Assembly (NCBI RefSeq): GCF_015602705.1
Contig: NZ_CP059081.1
Span: forward strand, 1,063,702 to 1,127,701
Direction: 5' to 3'
Length of the DNA stretch: 64,000 nucleotides
DNA from: Acinetobacter lwoffii
Lineage (GTDB): Bacteria > Pseudomonadota > Gammaproteobacteria > Pseudomonadales > Moraxellaceae
How positions within the stretch are numbered: position 1 is the first letter of the stretch; each line of letters begins with the position of its first letter. The position numbers and the translations under genes are program-made. Under the pieces are notes generated by a model. The model was not told where the DNA came from. It made no database searches and saw nothing but the letters and a program-made list of their open reading frames with translations. Shown here piece by piece: positions 27,762 through 37,679 of this stretch.

Positions 27762-28058
27762 ATGATGGTGGTTTGGGGATTTATTATATTGCTGACTTTG
27801 GCGGTGATTTTTCTGATCTGGCTGCAGTTTAATCAGAATGATGAACCACATAGCGTGGAAGGCGTGCCAGTCGAAGAAAAAATCGTGCATCTGGAAGAAA
27901 ATTTGAAAAAGACCCTGGAAATTATGCAGGATCTAGCCAAAAAAATGCATGTGCAGCAGGAAGTGCTGGATCAGACCACAGCCAAACTTCAGCAGGTTGA
28001 ATTGCAAAATGCCGAACTGGTCAGTTTGCTGACCAAAGTGGTCGATCCACAGAAATAA
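27762..28058 (+). CDS. Small single-pass membrane protein with coiled coil
   Basis: A 98-residue protein with one N-terminal membrane helix (WGFIILLTLAVIFLIWLQF, residues 5-23). A soluble part predicted as a coiled coil follows, with heptad-like leucines from about residue 45 to 92 (EENLKKTLEIMQDLAKKM). I do not recognise a named family. A scaffold or membrane-tethered partner role is possible, but no neighbour points to one. It converges on azlD with a weak terminator between. Confidence 0.7.
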   Translation: MMVVWGFIILLTLAVIFLIWLQFNQNDEPHSVEGVPVEEKIVHLEENLKKTLEIMQDLAKKMHVQQEVLDQTTAKLQQVELQNAELVSLLTKVVDPQK

Positions 28059-28060
28059 TC

Positions 28061-28098
28061 CAAACCCCTTTAGAAATTATTTAAAGGGATTTTGTTTG
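28061..28098. terminator. Imperfect convergent terminator
   Basis: CAAACCCCTTTA pairs imperfectly with TAAAGGGATTTTG between the small membrane protein gene and azlD. The T-run is only moderate. Confidence 0.6.
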
Positions 28099-28102
28099 AG
28101 TA

Positions 28103-28402
28103 TTAGACGATTAAAATTCTTAAAACTGCGGCAGAAACCATACTGATGGCGACGGTTGGTAATAATCCAAAACGCGTAGCGGCAAATAGCGTTAAAGCCA
28201 AGGCGATCAGGTCTGCAGGATGGTCTCGAACAAAATAGGGTGCAATTACTGAAATCAGCACGCAGCCAGGGACTACTTCCAGAATTTTTCGCTGACGCTG
28301 TGTCAGCGTTTTATTTTTTAATAAGACGTAGCCCAAGATCCGGGTTAAATAGGTGGTCGCAGCAATCAGAATAATAGCCACCAAGGTATTCATCTGGATC
28401 AT
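28103..28402 (-). CDS. azlD: AzlD-family branched-chain amino acid exporter subunit (pair 1)
   Basis: A small membrane protein of 99 residues with about four helices (LVAIILIAATTYLTRILGYVLL, then ALALTLFAATRFGLLPTVAI). It partners AzlC to form an exporter of branched-chain amino acids and analogues. The start at 28402 overlaps the azlC stop by 4 bases (ATGA type), which indicates coupled translation. The frame extends 41 codons upstream inside azlC, but those are shadow codons. A second, diverged AzlD is encoded at 54669-55016. Confidence 0.85.
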   Translation of the reverse strand: MIQMNTLVAIILIAATTYLTRILGYVLLKNKTLTQRQRKILEVVPGCVLISVIAPYFVRDHPADLIALALTLFAATRFGLLPTVAISMVSAAVLRILIV

Positions 28403-29148
28403 GTTTGATCCTCTTGAATCATGAAAAATGCCGAAGCGATTCCAGACAAGGCGCCAACCGGTACATACCAGCCCGCAGGTAAATATAAATAAGCCAAAGC
28501 CGCACAGACTAAACTGACCAGCCATGGCCGGGCAGCCTCAAAACCTTTCCACATAGTTCTCAGTAACACCAGAAATACAGCAGGAAAGGCCATATCGAAA
28601 CCAAAACGGTTGATATCGCCTAATACAGGTCCAAGCATGGTGCCGAGTGTGGTAAATCCGACCCACATCAAGTACAGGCAAAAACACAGGCCGGCATAAT
28701 AAGGCATGCTAAACGCAGCACGATAACCCAGTTGCGCCTGTTTCCTTTGTGCATCAGCCAGACCGAGTGCCCAACTCTCATCGACCATAAAAAACAGCGC
28801 CGGAAAAACTTTACGATTCGGAAGATGCTTTAAATACGGCACCAAACTGGCGCCCATCAACAGATGCCGGCTATTTACCAGAAAGGCAATGAACATCAGC
28901 ATGAGTAAATTTGGTGGACTGCTCCAGACCTCCAGAATGGCAAATTCAGAACCGCCGGCAAAGTTCAAACCTGTCAGTAAAGGCACTTCGAGCAAGCTGA
29001 AATTCTTCTGTACTGCCGTCGCACCCAGTACTAATGCAAAGGGGATAATCCCTAAAAGCATGGGAATAGAATCTTTCATGCCACGTTGAAATTCACTGAA
29101 ATCGGTAGGGGCAACTATTGCTGCGGTGCTTTGTCTGAACAAAAGCAT
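28399..29148 (-). CDS. azlC: AzlC-family branched-chain amino acid exporter subunit (pair 1)
   Basis: A 249-residue inner-membrane protein with about seven to eight helices. Family motifs are GMKDSIPMLLGIIPFALVLG near the N-terminus, LNFAGGSEFAILEVW, NSRHLLMGASLVPYL and DESWALGLA. With AzlD it exports branched-chain amino acids. Divergent from an Lrp-type regulator gene 147 bases away, the same arrangement as B. subtilis azlB-azlCD, so leucine-responsive control is likely. Confidence 0.88.
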   Translation of the reverse strand: MLLFRQSTAAIVAPTDFSEFQRGMKDSIPMLLGIIPFALVLGATAVQKNFSLLEVPLLTGLNFAGGSEFAILEVWSSPPNLLMLMFIAFLVNSRHLLMGASLVPYLKHLPNRKVFPALFFMVDESWALGLADAQRKQAQLGYRAAFSMPYYAGLCFCLYLMWVGFTTLGTMLGPVLGDINRFGFDMAFPAVFLVLLRTMWKGFEAARPWLVSLVCAALAYLYLPAGWYVPVGALSGIASAFFMIQEDQT

Positions 29149-29241
29149 GGAAATGACCTGGGTACTGCAAAACTAGACCATATTTTATGGCGATATTCAG
29201 GCTATTTGCTGTTGTAGTGAAAGAGATTTGAGTTTTATTTG

Positions 29242-29266
29242 AAATTAAATTGCGCTAAATTAAATT
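29242..29266. promoter_or_regulatory. Direct repeat in azlC/regulator divergent region
   Basis: AAATTAAATT occurs twice with a 15-base period in front of the Lrp-type gene. It could be part of an Lrp-family operator, but the region is AT-rich and chance is possible. Confidence 0.3.
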
Positions 29267-29295
29267 TAAGGGGTTTTAAATGCCAAGGCATAGAC

Positions 29296-29751
29296 ATGGA
29301 TCAAATAGATAAACGCATTTTGCATGAGCTGCAAAAGAATGGAAAACTGCAAAATAATGAACTGGCTCAATTAATTGGCTTGTCACCGTCACCCTGTTTA
29401 AGACGGGTAAAACAGCTTGAAGATGATGGCGTGATTGAGCAATATGTCGCACTGCTGAATCCACAAAAGGTCAATTTGGCGATGAGCGTGTTTGCACGCG
29501 TCTGGCTCAAGTCTCAAGAAGCTGCTGTGGTCGATCAATTTGTCGAAGCGATCAAGGAAATGCCAGAGGTGGTCGAGTGCCAGTTAATGGCAGGCGATTG
29601 TGATTTCTTTTTAAGAATTGTGGTGGCTGATCTGGATGCCTATCGTAAATTTCAGATTCATCATTTAACCCAAATTCCCTGCATTCAAAGTGTAAAAACT
29701 GAAATTCCATTGCAAACGGTTAAAAGCACGACTGCATTGCCTTTGGTTTAA
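29296..29751 (+). CDS. Lrp/AsnC-family regulator divergent from azlCD
   Basis: A 151-residue regulator. An N-terminal helix-turn-helix (IDKRILHELQKNGKLQNNEL, then GLSPSPCLRRVKQLEDDGVI) is followed by the C-terminal RAM ligand-binding domain (VVECQLMAGDCDFFLRIVV). The start MDQIDKRIL at 29296 fits the family; 19 upstream in-frame codons lack similarity. Its position next to azlC argues that it controls that exporter in response to an amino acid, as AzlB does in B. subtilis. Confidence 0.88.
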   Translation: MDQIDKRILHELQKNGKLQNNELAQLIGLSPSPCLRRVKQLEDDGVIEQYVALLNPQKVNLAMSVFARVWLKSQEAAVVDQFVEAIKEMPEVVECQLMAGDCDFFLRIVVADLDAYRKFQIHHLTQIPCIQSVKTEIPLQTVKSTTALPLV

Positions 29752-29818
29752 TGCCGGATTTTGTCATGCTATTTGTTTTAAATGTGCATTAAAACGCTGA
29801 TAGTTGACACAATTGTTG

Positions 29819-29915
29819 TTGATTTCATCAGGTAGCGAAAATTATAAAATTTGCGATGCACAGCCAAAACTATCGTGCTAGACTAGGAGAAATCGGGTGT
29901 GCTCCCGATTTTTTT
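29819..29915 (+). promoter_or_regulatory. Possible short transcript or attenuator before hisZ
   Basis: A promoter-like TTGATT, 18 bases, TATAAA lies upstream of an intrinsic terminator AAATCGGG-TGTGCT-CCCGATTT plus T-run (29890-29915). This would give an RNA of about 60 nt. The terminator may instead simply end the regulator transcript at 29751. It sits 43 bases before hisZ, so an attenuator role is also possible. Confidence 0.4.
29890..29915 (+). terminator. Intrinsic terminator upstream of hisZ
   Basis: AAATCGGG / CCCGATTT with a 6-nt loop and seven or more T. Confidence 0.85.
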
Positions 29916-29957
29916 ATGCGGATTCGTTCCGCGCTGACAAGAATTTAGGTTTACAAC

Positions 29958-31124
29958 ATGCCCATTTCAGAGACATGGTTATTACCTGATGGTGTAGCTG
30001 ATGTATTACCAGAACAAGCGCAAGTTATTGAAAGTCTGCGCCGTAAATCACTGGATTTCCTTGCATCTCGAGGTTATCAGCTGGTGTACACGCCATTCAT
30101 TGAATACATCGAATCTCTATCTTCTCTCTCAGAATCGAATCAAGATTTAGACTTAGCCACTTTTAAAGTAATCGATCAGCTTTCTGGTCGTTTGCTTGGT
30201 GTGCGTGCCGATATGACACCACAAGTGGCTCGTATTGATGCGCATGTACATCCAGTGGAAGGTGTAGCACGTTACTGCTATGCAGGAACCGTTCTGCATA
30301 CCAAGCCTCGCGGTTTTAACACTTCGCGTGCGCCACTACAGTTAGGTGCGGAGCTATTTGGTTCAGACAGCATCGATGCCGATGTAGAAATGGTCGACTT
30401 GATGATCAGTCTGATTCAGGAAACAGGTCTGGCAGATGGTATTCATCTGGACTTAGGTCATGTGGGTTTATTCCGCAGTCTGGTGGCTCAAGCCGGCTTA
30501 AACAAAGTCGCTGAACAGCAATTATCTGACTTATACCAACGTAAGGCGCTGCCAGAATTAGAAGAATTCACGGCAGACCTGAAATTTGGTCAGGATTTTT
30601 ATGCCCTTGGACGTTATGCCAGCGACCTGGATGCATTACAAGCGAATTTAAGTGCTGAAGTGTTGGCAAATCCAGCATTCACTCAGGCTTTTAATGTCTT
30701 GCAAACCACCAAAGATGAAGTTCAAACCCGTTGGCCAAACTTGAGTATTGGTATTGATGTGGTTGAATTACGTTCATACCATTATCATACTGGCCTGATG
30801 TATGCGGTCTATGCACCGAACCGTGCAGCTGCACTGGCACAAGGCGGCCGTTATGATGGTATTGGTGAACATTTTGGCCGTGCGCGTCCGGCAACCGGTT
30901 TCTCTTGTGACTTATATGCTTTAAGCGCAGGCCAGTTTGATGCGGTACAGGTCGTGGTTGCACCTAAAGGCACTGATGCAGAACTTCTGAATGCAATTCA
31001 GAATATTCGTGCACAAGGCTTAAGTGTAATTCAGTTACTGGGTAATGATGATTTAAACTCGATTCCATATGCGACGCACCAGCTGGTGAATGCGAATGGT
31101 GAGTGGACAGTCAAAACGATTTAA
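29958..31124 (+). CDS. hisZ: ATP phosphoribosyltransferase regulatory subunit
   Basis: A 388-residue HisRS-like protein without tRNA charging activity. It is needed for the short form of HisG, the first enzyme of histidine synthesis, and mediates histidine feedback. It has class II synthetase-like motifs (PLPDGVADVLPEQAQ-like WLLPDGVADVLPEQAQVIE start, LLGVRADMTPQVARID, RYCYAGTVL and YHTGLMYAVYAP) but lacks the C-terminal anticodon-binding domain. The adjacency to purA, 70 bases downstream, is common in gammaproteobacteria. Confidence 0.93.
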   Translation: MPISETWLLPDGVADVLPEQAQVIESLRRKSLDFLASRGYQLVYTPFIEYIESLSSLSESNQDLDLATFKVIDQLSGRLLGVRADMTPQVARIDAHVHPVEGVARYCYAGTVLHTKPRGFNTSRAPLQLGAELFGSDSIDADVEMVDLMISLIQETGLADGIHLDLGHVGLFRSLVAQAGLNKVAEQQLSDLYQRKALPELEEFTADLKFGQDFYALGRYASDLDALQANLSAEVLANPAFTQAFNVLQTTKDEVQTRWPNLSIGIDVVELRSYHYHTGLMYAVYAPNRAAALAQGGRYDGIGEHFGRARPATGFSCDLYALSAGQFDAVQVVVAPKGTDAELLNAIQNIRAQGLSVIQLLGNDDLNSIPYATHQLVNANGEWTVKTI

Positions 31125-31179
31125 CTGCTTGGCTCAGTGTTCATGTCGCTGAGCGGGGCTTTCAACTTTAACAGCATGA

Positions 31180-32514
<1,335 letters not shown>

Positions 32515-32541
32515 TCTTCATCTGATTAAAGCTTGAATGAT

Positions 32542-32568
32542 AAAAACCCATCTTCGGATGGGTTTTTT
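32542..32568 (+). terminator. Terminator after purA
   Basis: AAACCCATC-TTCG-GATGGGTTT with a T-run, 27 bases after purA. The TTCG-type loop is intact here. Confidence 0.9.
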
Positions 32569-32661
32569 ATATGCTGAATTTATGCAGGTATTTCAAGACT
32601 AAAGTTGCATCGGTAATGTGGCGTGATGTGCTTTAACATAGCAGCATATAAAGAAAGAAAA

Positions 32662-32982
32662 ATGAGCAGCAGGATGCAAAAAAATATATCGGCGACCATG
32701 TTTTATTCATTGTTATTCGCGATGGGTGGGGCGCCAACATTGGCCATGATGATTATTCGTGCGCAAACTCAAAATCCTGAGGTGATTTATGCGGCGCTGA
32801 TTGGTCTGAGTGTCATTATCGCCTGTGTATTAGTACCTATTATTTTATTGCAAAATGCTTTTTTATATTTCAAACGTAAAGACGAAATGCTTGAACAGAA
32901 AATCAAACCACTTAGTCAGGTTTACCTAGGCCTCAATATTATTTGTCTGATTTATTGGTTGGCGATACAGTATTTGGCTTAA
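32662..32982 (+). CDS. Small integral membrane protein, unknown
   Basis: About 106 residues from the ATG at 32662, with three hydrophobic segments: MFYSLLFAMGGAPTLAMMII, YAALIGLSVIIACVLVPIIL and YLGLNIICLIYWLAIQYL. A short charged loop FKRKDEMLEQKIK lies between the last two. No recognised family or signal peptide. A frame extension to 32623 is possible but lacks a ribosome-binding site. It stands between the purA terminator and an M48 protease gene. Confidence 0.6.
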   Translation: MSSRMQKNISATMFYSLLFAMGGAPTLAMMIIRAQTQNPEVIYAALIGLSVIIACVLVPIILLQNAFLYFKRKDEMLEQKIKPLSQVYLGLNIICLIYWLAIQYLA

Positions 32983-33094
32983 AAATTACATAATTTATAA
33001 GAAGATGAATGAATTAAGCGTTTAGCTGCTACGCGCTTTCACTTATAATTTTTACAATGTAAATTGCCCTTAAGCCAAGGCGGAGTAAATTATA

Positions 33095-33868
33095 ATGAAG
33101 AATAAACTTTTATTGAGTATGGCGGCTGCTACAGTCGTCACATTATCAGGTTGTACCACCATTGCCGATATGGCAGGGGCAGATACTGCGACCTTAAATG
33201 CATCTGCGAGCCAAAGCTATAATGCCATGGTCAATGATGCGAAAAACAAAGGTCAACTGGATACCAGTTCAGCGACCTATAAGCGGATTAATAATGTATT
33301 TAACCGTTTGAAACCGGTTGCTAACCAGATGAATCAAACCGGTACAGCATTCCAGTGGCAATTGGCTGTGCTCAAATCTGACCAGGTCAACGCCTTTGTT
33401 GCACCAGGTGGTAAGGTTGTATTCTATACCGGTATTGTGAATAAACTGAATCTGACCGATGCTGAAATTGCAGCGATTATGGGTCATGAAATGGTGCATG
33501 CCTTAGAAGAGCATTCTAAGCAGAAAATCGGTGCTCAAGCCCTGACTGATCTGGCTTTGGGTATTGGCTTAAATGCAGCAGGTGTAGGTCAAGGTGGCGC
33601 TGCAGCCGCACAATTGGGTAGTCAGATCGGTATTGGCTTGCCATACTCGCGTAATCTGGAAAGCCGTGCTGACCAAGGTGGTTTAATGTTGATGGCGCGC
33701 GCAGGTTATAACCCGAATGCAGCCATTACCCTGTGGGAAAAAATGAACAAACTTGGTGGCGGCAGTGGTGCAACCTTCCTGTCTACGCATCCATCGAATA
33801 GTCAGCGTATTGGGCAAATGCGTCAACAATTGCCAGCAGCGATGCAGATTTATAACCAAAAAAAATAA
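33095..33868 (+). CDS. M48-family metalloprotease lipoprotein (LoiP-like)
   Basis: A 257-residue zinc protease anchored as a lipoprotein: MKNKLLLSMAAATVVTLSGC ends in the lipobox LSGC. The metal motif is GHEMVHALEEH (HExxH), with the third ligand Glu in NLESRADQGG. It resembles E. coli LoiP/YggG in size and layout, a periplasmic or outer-membrane protease involved in envelope quality control. The C-terminal FLSTHPSNSQRIGQMRQQLP is the usual STHPS-R-I signature. It is transcribed alone. Confidence 0.9.
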   Translation: MKNKLLLSMAAATVVTLSGCTTIADMAGADTATLNASASQSYNAMVNDAKNKGQLDTSSATYKRINNVFNRLKPVANQMNQTGTAFQWQLAVLKSDQVNAFVAPGGKVVFYTGIVNKLNLTDAEIAAIMGHEMVHALEEHSKQKIGAQALTDLALGIGLNAAGVGQGGAAAAQLGSQIGIGLPYSRNLESRADQGGLMLMARAGYNPNAAITLWEKMNKLGGGSGATFLSTHPSNSQRIGQMRQQLPAAMQIYNQKK

Positions 33869-33984
33869 TCCACTGATCATCCTGTAAAAGGAGATCTTGA
33901 TCGGATTGGAAAGGCAGGGCAATGGCTCTGCTTTTTTTATAGCTGATCGGATGGTTAATATTCTACGGGCTATTTTCAGGCAAT

Positions 33985-34015
33985 AAAAAAGGCAAAGTCT
34001 GACTTTGCCTTTTTT
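33985..34015. terminator. Bidirectional terminator
   Basis: AAAAAAGGCAAAGTC / GACTTTGCCTTTTTT between the convergent protease and isomerase genes. Confidence 0.9.
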
Positions 34016-34034
34016 CACTCAAGATCAGAAGATC

Positions 34035-34517
34035 TTAGTGCTGGTGACCGCCTACACCATGTACGTGACCGTGATCTAATTCTTCTTGAGAAGCTTCACG
34101 AACAGATACGATTTCAACTTCGAAAGTCAGGTCTTGACCAGCAAGTGGGAAGTTAGCATCAACAACAACATTGTCGCCTTCAACTGCTTTAACAGTTACG
34201 ATTTGCACGCCGTCATCAGTTTGAGCTTGGAACTGCATACCTGCTTGAATGTTGTCTACGCCTTGGAACATTTGCGCAGGAACTTCTTGAACTAGGTCAG
34301 GGTTGTATTCGCCATAACCTTCAGCAGCAGGAACATTTACAGTGAATTTTTCACCTACAGTTTTGCCTTCTAACGCATTTTCTAAACCTGGGATGATGTT
34401 ACCTGCACCGTGCAAATAGGCAAGTGGTTCACCTTGAGATTGGTCGAGAGTTTCACCCTCTGCGTTAGTCAATGTGTAGTGGAAAGAAACCACGAGGTTA
34501 TTTGCAATAGCAGTCAT
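34035..34517 (-). CDS. FKBP-type peptidyl-prolyl isomerase (SlyD-like)
   Basis: A 160-residue cytoplasmic prolyl isomerase and chaperone. The N-terminal VVSFHYTLTNAEGETLDQS and PLAYLHGAGNIIPGLENAL form the split FKBP domain. The flap domain is inserted at about residues 70-125 (GEYNPDLVQEVPAQMF, VKAVEGDNVVVDANFPLAG). The C-terminus HGHVHGVGGHQH is a short His-rich metal-binding tail like that of SlyD but shorter. The start MTAIANN at 34517 is preferred over a frame extension of six codons. Confidence 0.92.
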   Translation of the reverse strand: MTAIANNLVVSFHYTLTNAEGETLDQSQGEPLAYLHGAGNIIPGLENALEGKTVGEKFTVNVPAAEGYGEYNPDLVQEVPAQMFQGVDNIQAGMQFQAQTDDGVQIVTVKAVEGDNVVVDANFPLAGQDLTFEVEIVSVREASQEELDHGHVHGVGGHQH

Positions 34518-34653
34518 GTTAATTGATCCATTCAATTTTTTAAGGGTACATCATAAAGTGAAATTGCATTTTTGTAGACTAAAATTAGCAAAAAAACGCA
34601 ATTTGACAATTTTGTTGACGATTTTTTCATTGATTGGGCCAAATTCTGGAATT

Positions 34654-35940
34654 TCAATGCAATTTCAGCTTTGGAGAAATTTTTCGTGTAACAAAACCTT
34701 TTGCGGTGAGAATGCCAGCATGCGCATAACCATGAATGGTCGCCTGATGAATTCGATATAAAGAAACATACATCGATTTGGCAACAAAGCCTTGCACATT
34801 GACCTGACCGAGTAATTCACCGACAGCTTTATTCTGGCTTAAGGAAATCAGTGAGCCTTTGTCGGAAAATTTAAACATCGGTAAATAGTTTTCCTCATTG
34901 ATCCGTGCTTTTAAGGCATTGGCCAGGAAATTGGCCTGTTGGCTAGCCACTTGTGCGCGTGGACCCAAGACCGGTTCATCTGCAGCAGGCTGGCAGTGAG
35001 CACAATCACCAAAAGCAAAAATGTCTGGATCAGATTTGGTTTGCAGGGTGGAGAAGACTTTCAAGCGGTGAATATTGTCCTTTTCCATATCTTGCAGTTG
35101 TGCCAAGACTTCAGGTGCTTTGATACCTGCGGCCCAGACTTTAATCTCGGCATCCAGACTTGAGCCATCTGCAAAATAAATTTTGTCTTCATCTACCTTG
35201 GCCACACGATGACTGGTAAGGACTTCAATACCGAATTTTTCCAGCTGTTGCATGGTATGTTCAGCAACTTTCGGCGAGAGCGCAGTCAAAATACGATCCG
35301 CCGCTTCAATTAAGGTAATTTTGACTTTATTTGGATCGACCTTGTTTAAGCCATATTTAAAGAAATTGTGTTTGGCCTCCACCAACTCGGCAGCCAATTC
35401 TACTCCAGTCGCACCGGCGCCAATAATCGCGATATTCAGTTCACGGCTCGAAGCTTCATGTTGAGCATTCAAGTAGAGATGCAACAGATCCTGCTGAAAG
35501 ATATCAGCTTGTGGACGGCTGTCGAGAAAATGACAGAACTGTTTGACGCCTTCGGTATTAAAGTCATTCGAGGTAGAACCCAAGGCCAGTACCAGGGTGT
35601 CATAGTCGATGCGCTGGTTCTTCTTGGCTTGGGCTTTTTTGGAGAAATATTCTGTTTCTACCACAATCTGTTTCGCTTCACGATCCAGACCGGTAAATGT
35701 CCCCAAGACAAATTCATAATGATGTGCGGCTGAATGGGCAAAATAATTAGTTTCTTCTTCATGTGGATTTAAGGTGCCTGCGGCAACTTCATGCAGCAGC
35801 GGTTTCCAAATGTGTGTCAGTTTTTGATCGACCAGAATAATCTGGGCTTTACCGCTTTTACCCAAGCTCTCACCCAGCTGAGTCGCCAGTTCCAGACCAC
35901 CGGCACCACCACCCACAATCACGATTTTATGTGCTGTCAT
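34654..35940 (-). CDS. ndh: Type II NADH dehydrogenase
   Basis: A 428-residue single-subunit, non-proton-pumping NADH:quinone oxidoreductase, peripheral on the inner membrane. The FAD-binding motif is KIVIVGGGAGGLELATQLG. The NADH-binding motif is NIAIIGAGATGVELAAELVE. FAFGDCAHCQPAADEPVLGPRAQVASQQ is the second FAD motif plus quinone-site segment. The C-terminus contains the amphipathic membrane-binding region typical of NDH-2. It is transcribed alone, upstream of the SlyD-like gene on the same strand with 119 bases between. Confidence 0.92.
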   Translation of the reverse strand: MTAHKIVIVGGGAGGLELATQLGESLGKSGKAQIILVDQKLTHIWKPLLHEVAAGTLNPHEEETNYFAHSAAHHYEFVLGTFTGLDREAKQIVVETEYFSKKAQAKKNQRIDYDTLVLALGSTSNDFNTEGVKQFCHFLDSRPQADIFQQDLLHLYLNAQHEASSRELNIAIIGAGATGVELAAELVEAKHNFFKYGLNKVDPNKVKITLIEAADRILTALSPKVAEHTMQQLEKFGIEVLTSHRVAKVDEDKIYFADGSSLDAEIKVWAAGIKAPEVLAQLQDMEKDNIHRLKVFSTLQTKSDPDIFAFGDCAHCQPAADEPVLGPRAQVASQQANFLANALKARINEENYLPMFKFSDKGSLISLSQNKAVGELLGQVNVQGFVAKSMYVSLYRIHQATIHGYAHAGILTAKGFVTRKISPKLKLH

Positions 35941-36190
35941 ATATGATTAACCTGTTTATTTTTTTAATAAAAATAAGAGAAATAGAGAGAAAATATACTA
36001 TGGCATGCACTAAAACGCGTCTTGATTAAAATTGTTATACAAATTACAAAACGTAGCAATTCTGTGAGAGCAGGTAAGTATCGCTGCTTTGAGGAAGCAA
36101 GGGGAGAGCGAGATTGATAAAGGGAATCTGCTAGAAGATCAGAGAGGAGATCTTCTAGCTTAAAGAAAAGTGACTTGAGATGTAGCGCTA
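35941..36190. other. Intergenic region with short palindrome
   Basis: About 250 bases between ndh and the carboxypeptidase gene, both on the minus strand. CTAGAAGATC and GATCTTCTAG at 36131-36158 form a perfect 10-bp hairpin with an 8-nt loop and no T-run. The ndh promoter must lie here. Confidence 0.5.
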
Positions 36191-37504
36191 TTATCTATCT
36201 AAAGGATAAAGCTTTACGCTTGGTGTATTGTCTGAAAATAAACCGAATAAGCCTTGTAGCCAGCTAAAGAACTTCTGAAACAGATTGGCTTCTTCAATTT
36301 CGACATGATCTTCAATTTGAATGGTGCGAATCAACTGATTATTCTGATAAACCTGAATGGTCGCCAAAGGCATCATGGTCGCCAAAGGTGCAATGAGTTC
36401 AGATGCTTTCACTTCAACATTGATATGAGTCTGAGTTTCCTGTAATGGCTCGATACTTTTTAAAACGCCATCACCAGTATTCAGCATGACACGCTGATTT
36501 GCCTGGTCAAACTGATTCAGGTCAATACTGTAGCCCTGATCATATAAAGAAGTGGTAATAATCTGCGGTTGCTTGGTTTGCACCTTAAACATTTTTAAGG
36601 TGGATTTAATTACAGGCAACTCAGCCAGTAGCTGTTGATCTTTGATCGCTACTTCATTGCGAGTATAGGTATAAGCCAGATTCATCAGCTTATGTGATAC
36701 TTCAGCGCGTTTTGCTGCACTTTTAGTACCCAGCACCACCACAATCAGACGGCGATTTGGCATTTCAAAATCTGCGGTGACGCGATTGGCGGTTAGTGCC
36801 AGATTATAGCCCGCTGCACGGGTAAAACCGGTTTTTAAACCATCTACTGTAGGATCGACCTGAAGCACACGGTTGGTCGCACGATGAAAATGCTGGTTAT
36901 AAGTAAAGCTTGGCTGTTTGGAATAATACAGATAATCCGGGGTTTCATTCACCACCGCCATAGACAGTCTGGCCAAATCGGCGGTAGTCGAATAATGCTC
37001 AGGCATGGTAATACCGGCCGGATTCTGGAAATTGGTATGCTGCATGCCCAGCGCTTTGGCTTCCTGATTCATACGTTCAACAAACTGCGGAATACCACCC
37101 GAAATTTTCTCAGCCAGCGTGACTGCGGCATCATTAGCAGACATGATAATTAAGCCCGCCAGAAGCTGATCGACTGAAATCTGATCACCTTCTTTCAGGT
37201 ACATTTGTGACTCATCCCACATCACGGTTTTAACCACAGAGGTCGCGGTTAACACTTCATTTTTATTTAATTTTCCGGCCTCAATTTCCTTTAAGGCAAT
37301 ATAAGCCACCATCATTTTGGTCAGCGAAGCCGGAGCACGCTGAACGTCGGCATTGTGCTCTGCAATGACTTGACCAGACTGTGAATCCAGAATGGTCCAG
37401 GCTTCAGCTTCAACGCTTTCAGGCACAATATTGAGTAGGGCAGCATGTGAAAATGCAGAAATAAATAAACTGAAAACCGCAATCAGTGAGATGATGTATT
37501 TCAA
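36191..37504 (-). CDS. D-alanyl-D-alanine carboxypeptidase (PBP5/6 type), extended C-terminus
   Basis: Periplasmic enzyme that trims the terminal D-Ala of peptidoglycan stem peptides. The signal peptide is MKYIISLIAVFSLFISAFSHA. Catalytic motifs are complete: SLTK (S-x-x-K), SAN (S-x-N) and KTG in DGLKTGFTRAAGYN. A second beta-rich domain follows from about residue 290. At 437 residues it is longer than E. coli DacA. The C-terminal segment EEANLFQKFFSWLQGLFGLF looks like the amphipathic membrane anchor, followed by a further short tail. Confidence 0.9.
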   Translation of the reverse strand: MKYIISLIAVFSLFISAFSHAALLNIVPESVEAEAWTILDSQSGQVIAEHNADVQRAPASLTKMMVAYIALKEIEAGKLNKNEVLTATSVVKTVMWDESQMYLKEGDQISVDQLLAGLIIMSANDAAVTLAEKISGGIPQFVERMNQEAKALGMQHTNFQNPAGITMPEHYSTTADLARLSMAVVNETPDYLYYSKQPSFTYNQHFHRATNRVLQVDPTVDGLKTGFTRAAGYNLALTANRVTADFEMPNRRLIVVVLGTKSAAKRAEVSHKLMNLAYTYTRNEVAIKDQQLLAELPVIKSTLKMFKVQTKQPQIITTSLYDQGYSIDLNQFDQANQRVMLNTGDGVLKSIEPLQETQTHINVEVKASELIAPLATMMPLATIQVYQNNQLIRTIQIEDHVEIEEANLFQKFFSWLQGLFGLFSDNTPSVKLYPLDR

Positions 37505-37679
37505 TGGTGTTCCTTGATAACCCGCTGGGTGTTGAACGATTTAATTTTCACGCATGCTATGCCTTTTTTATACAGATAGCTAGTCGTAAATGTAGACAAA
37601 TAAGACAGCTAAACCATACTGGCTTAAAAAATGCTAAGCTAAGCTATATCTCATTTATTTTAATTTTATATCGTTCATT

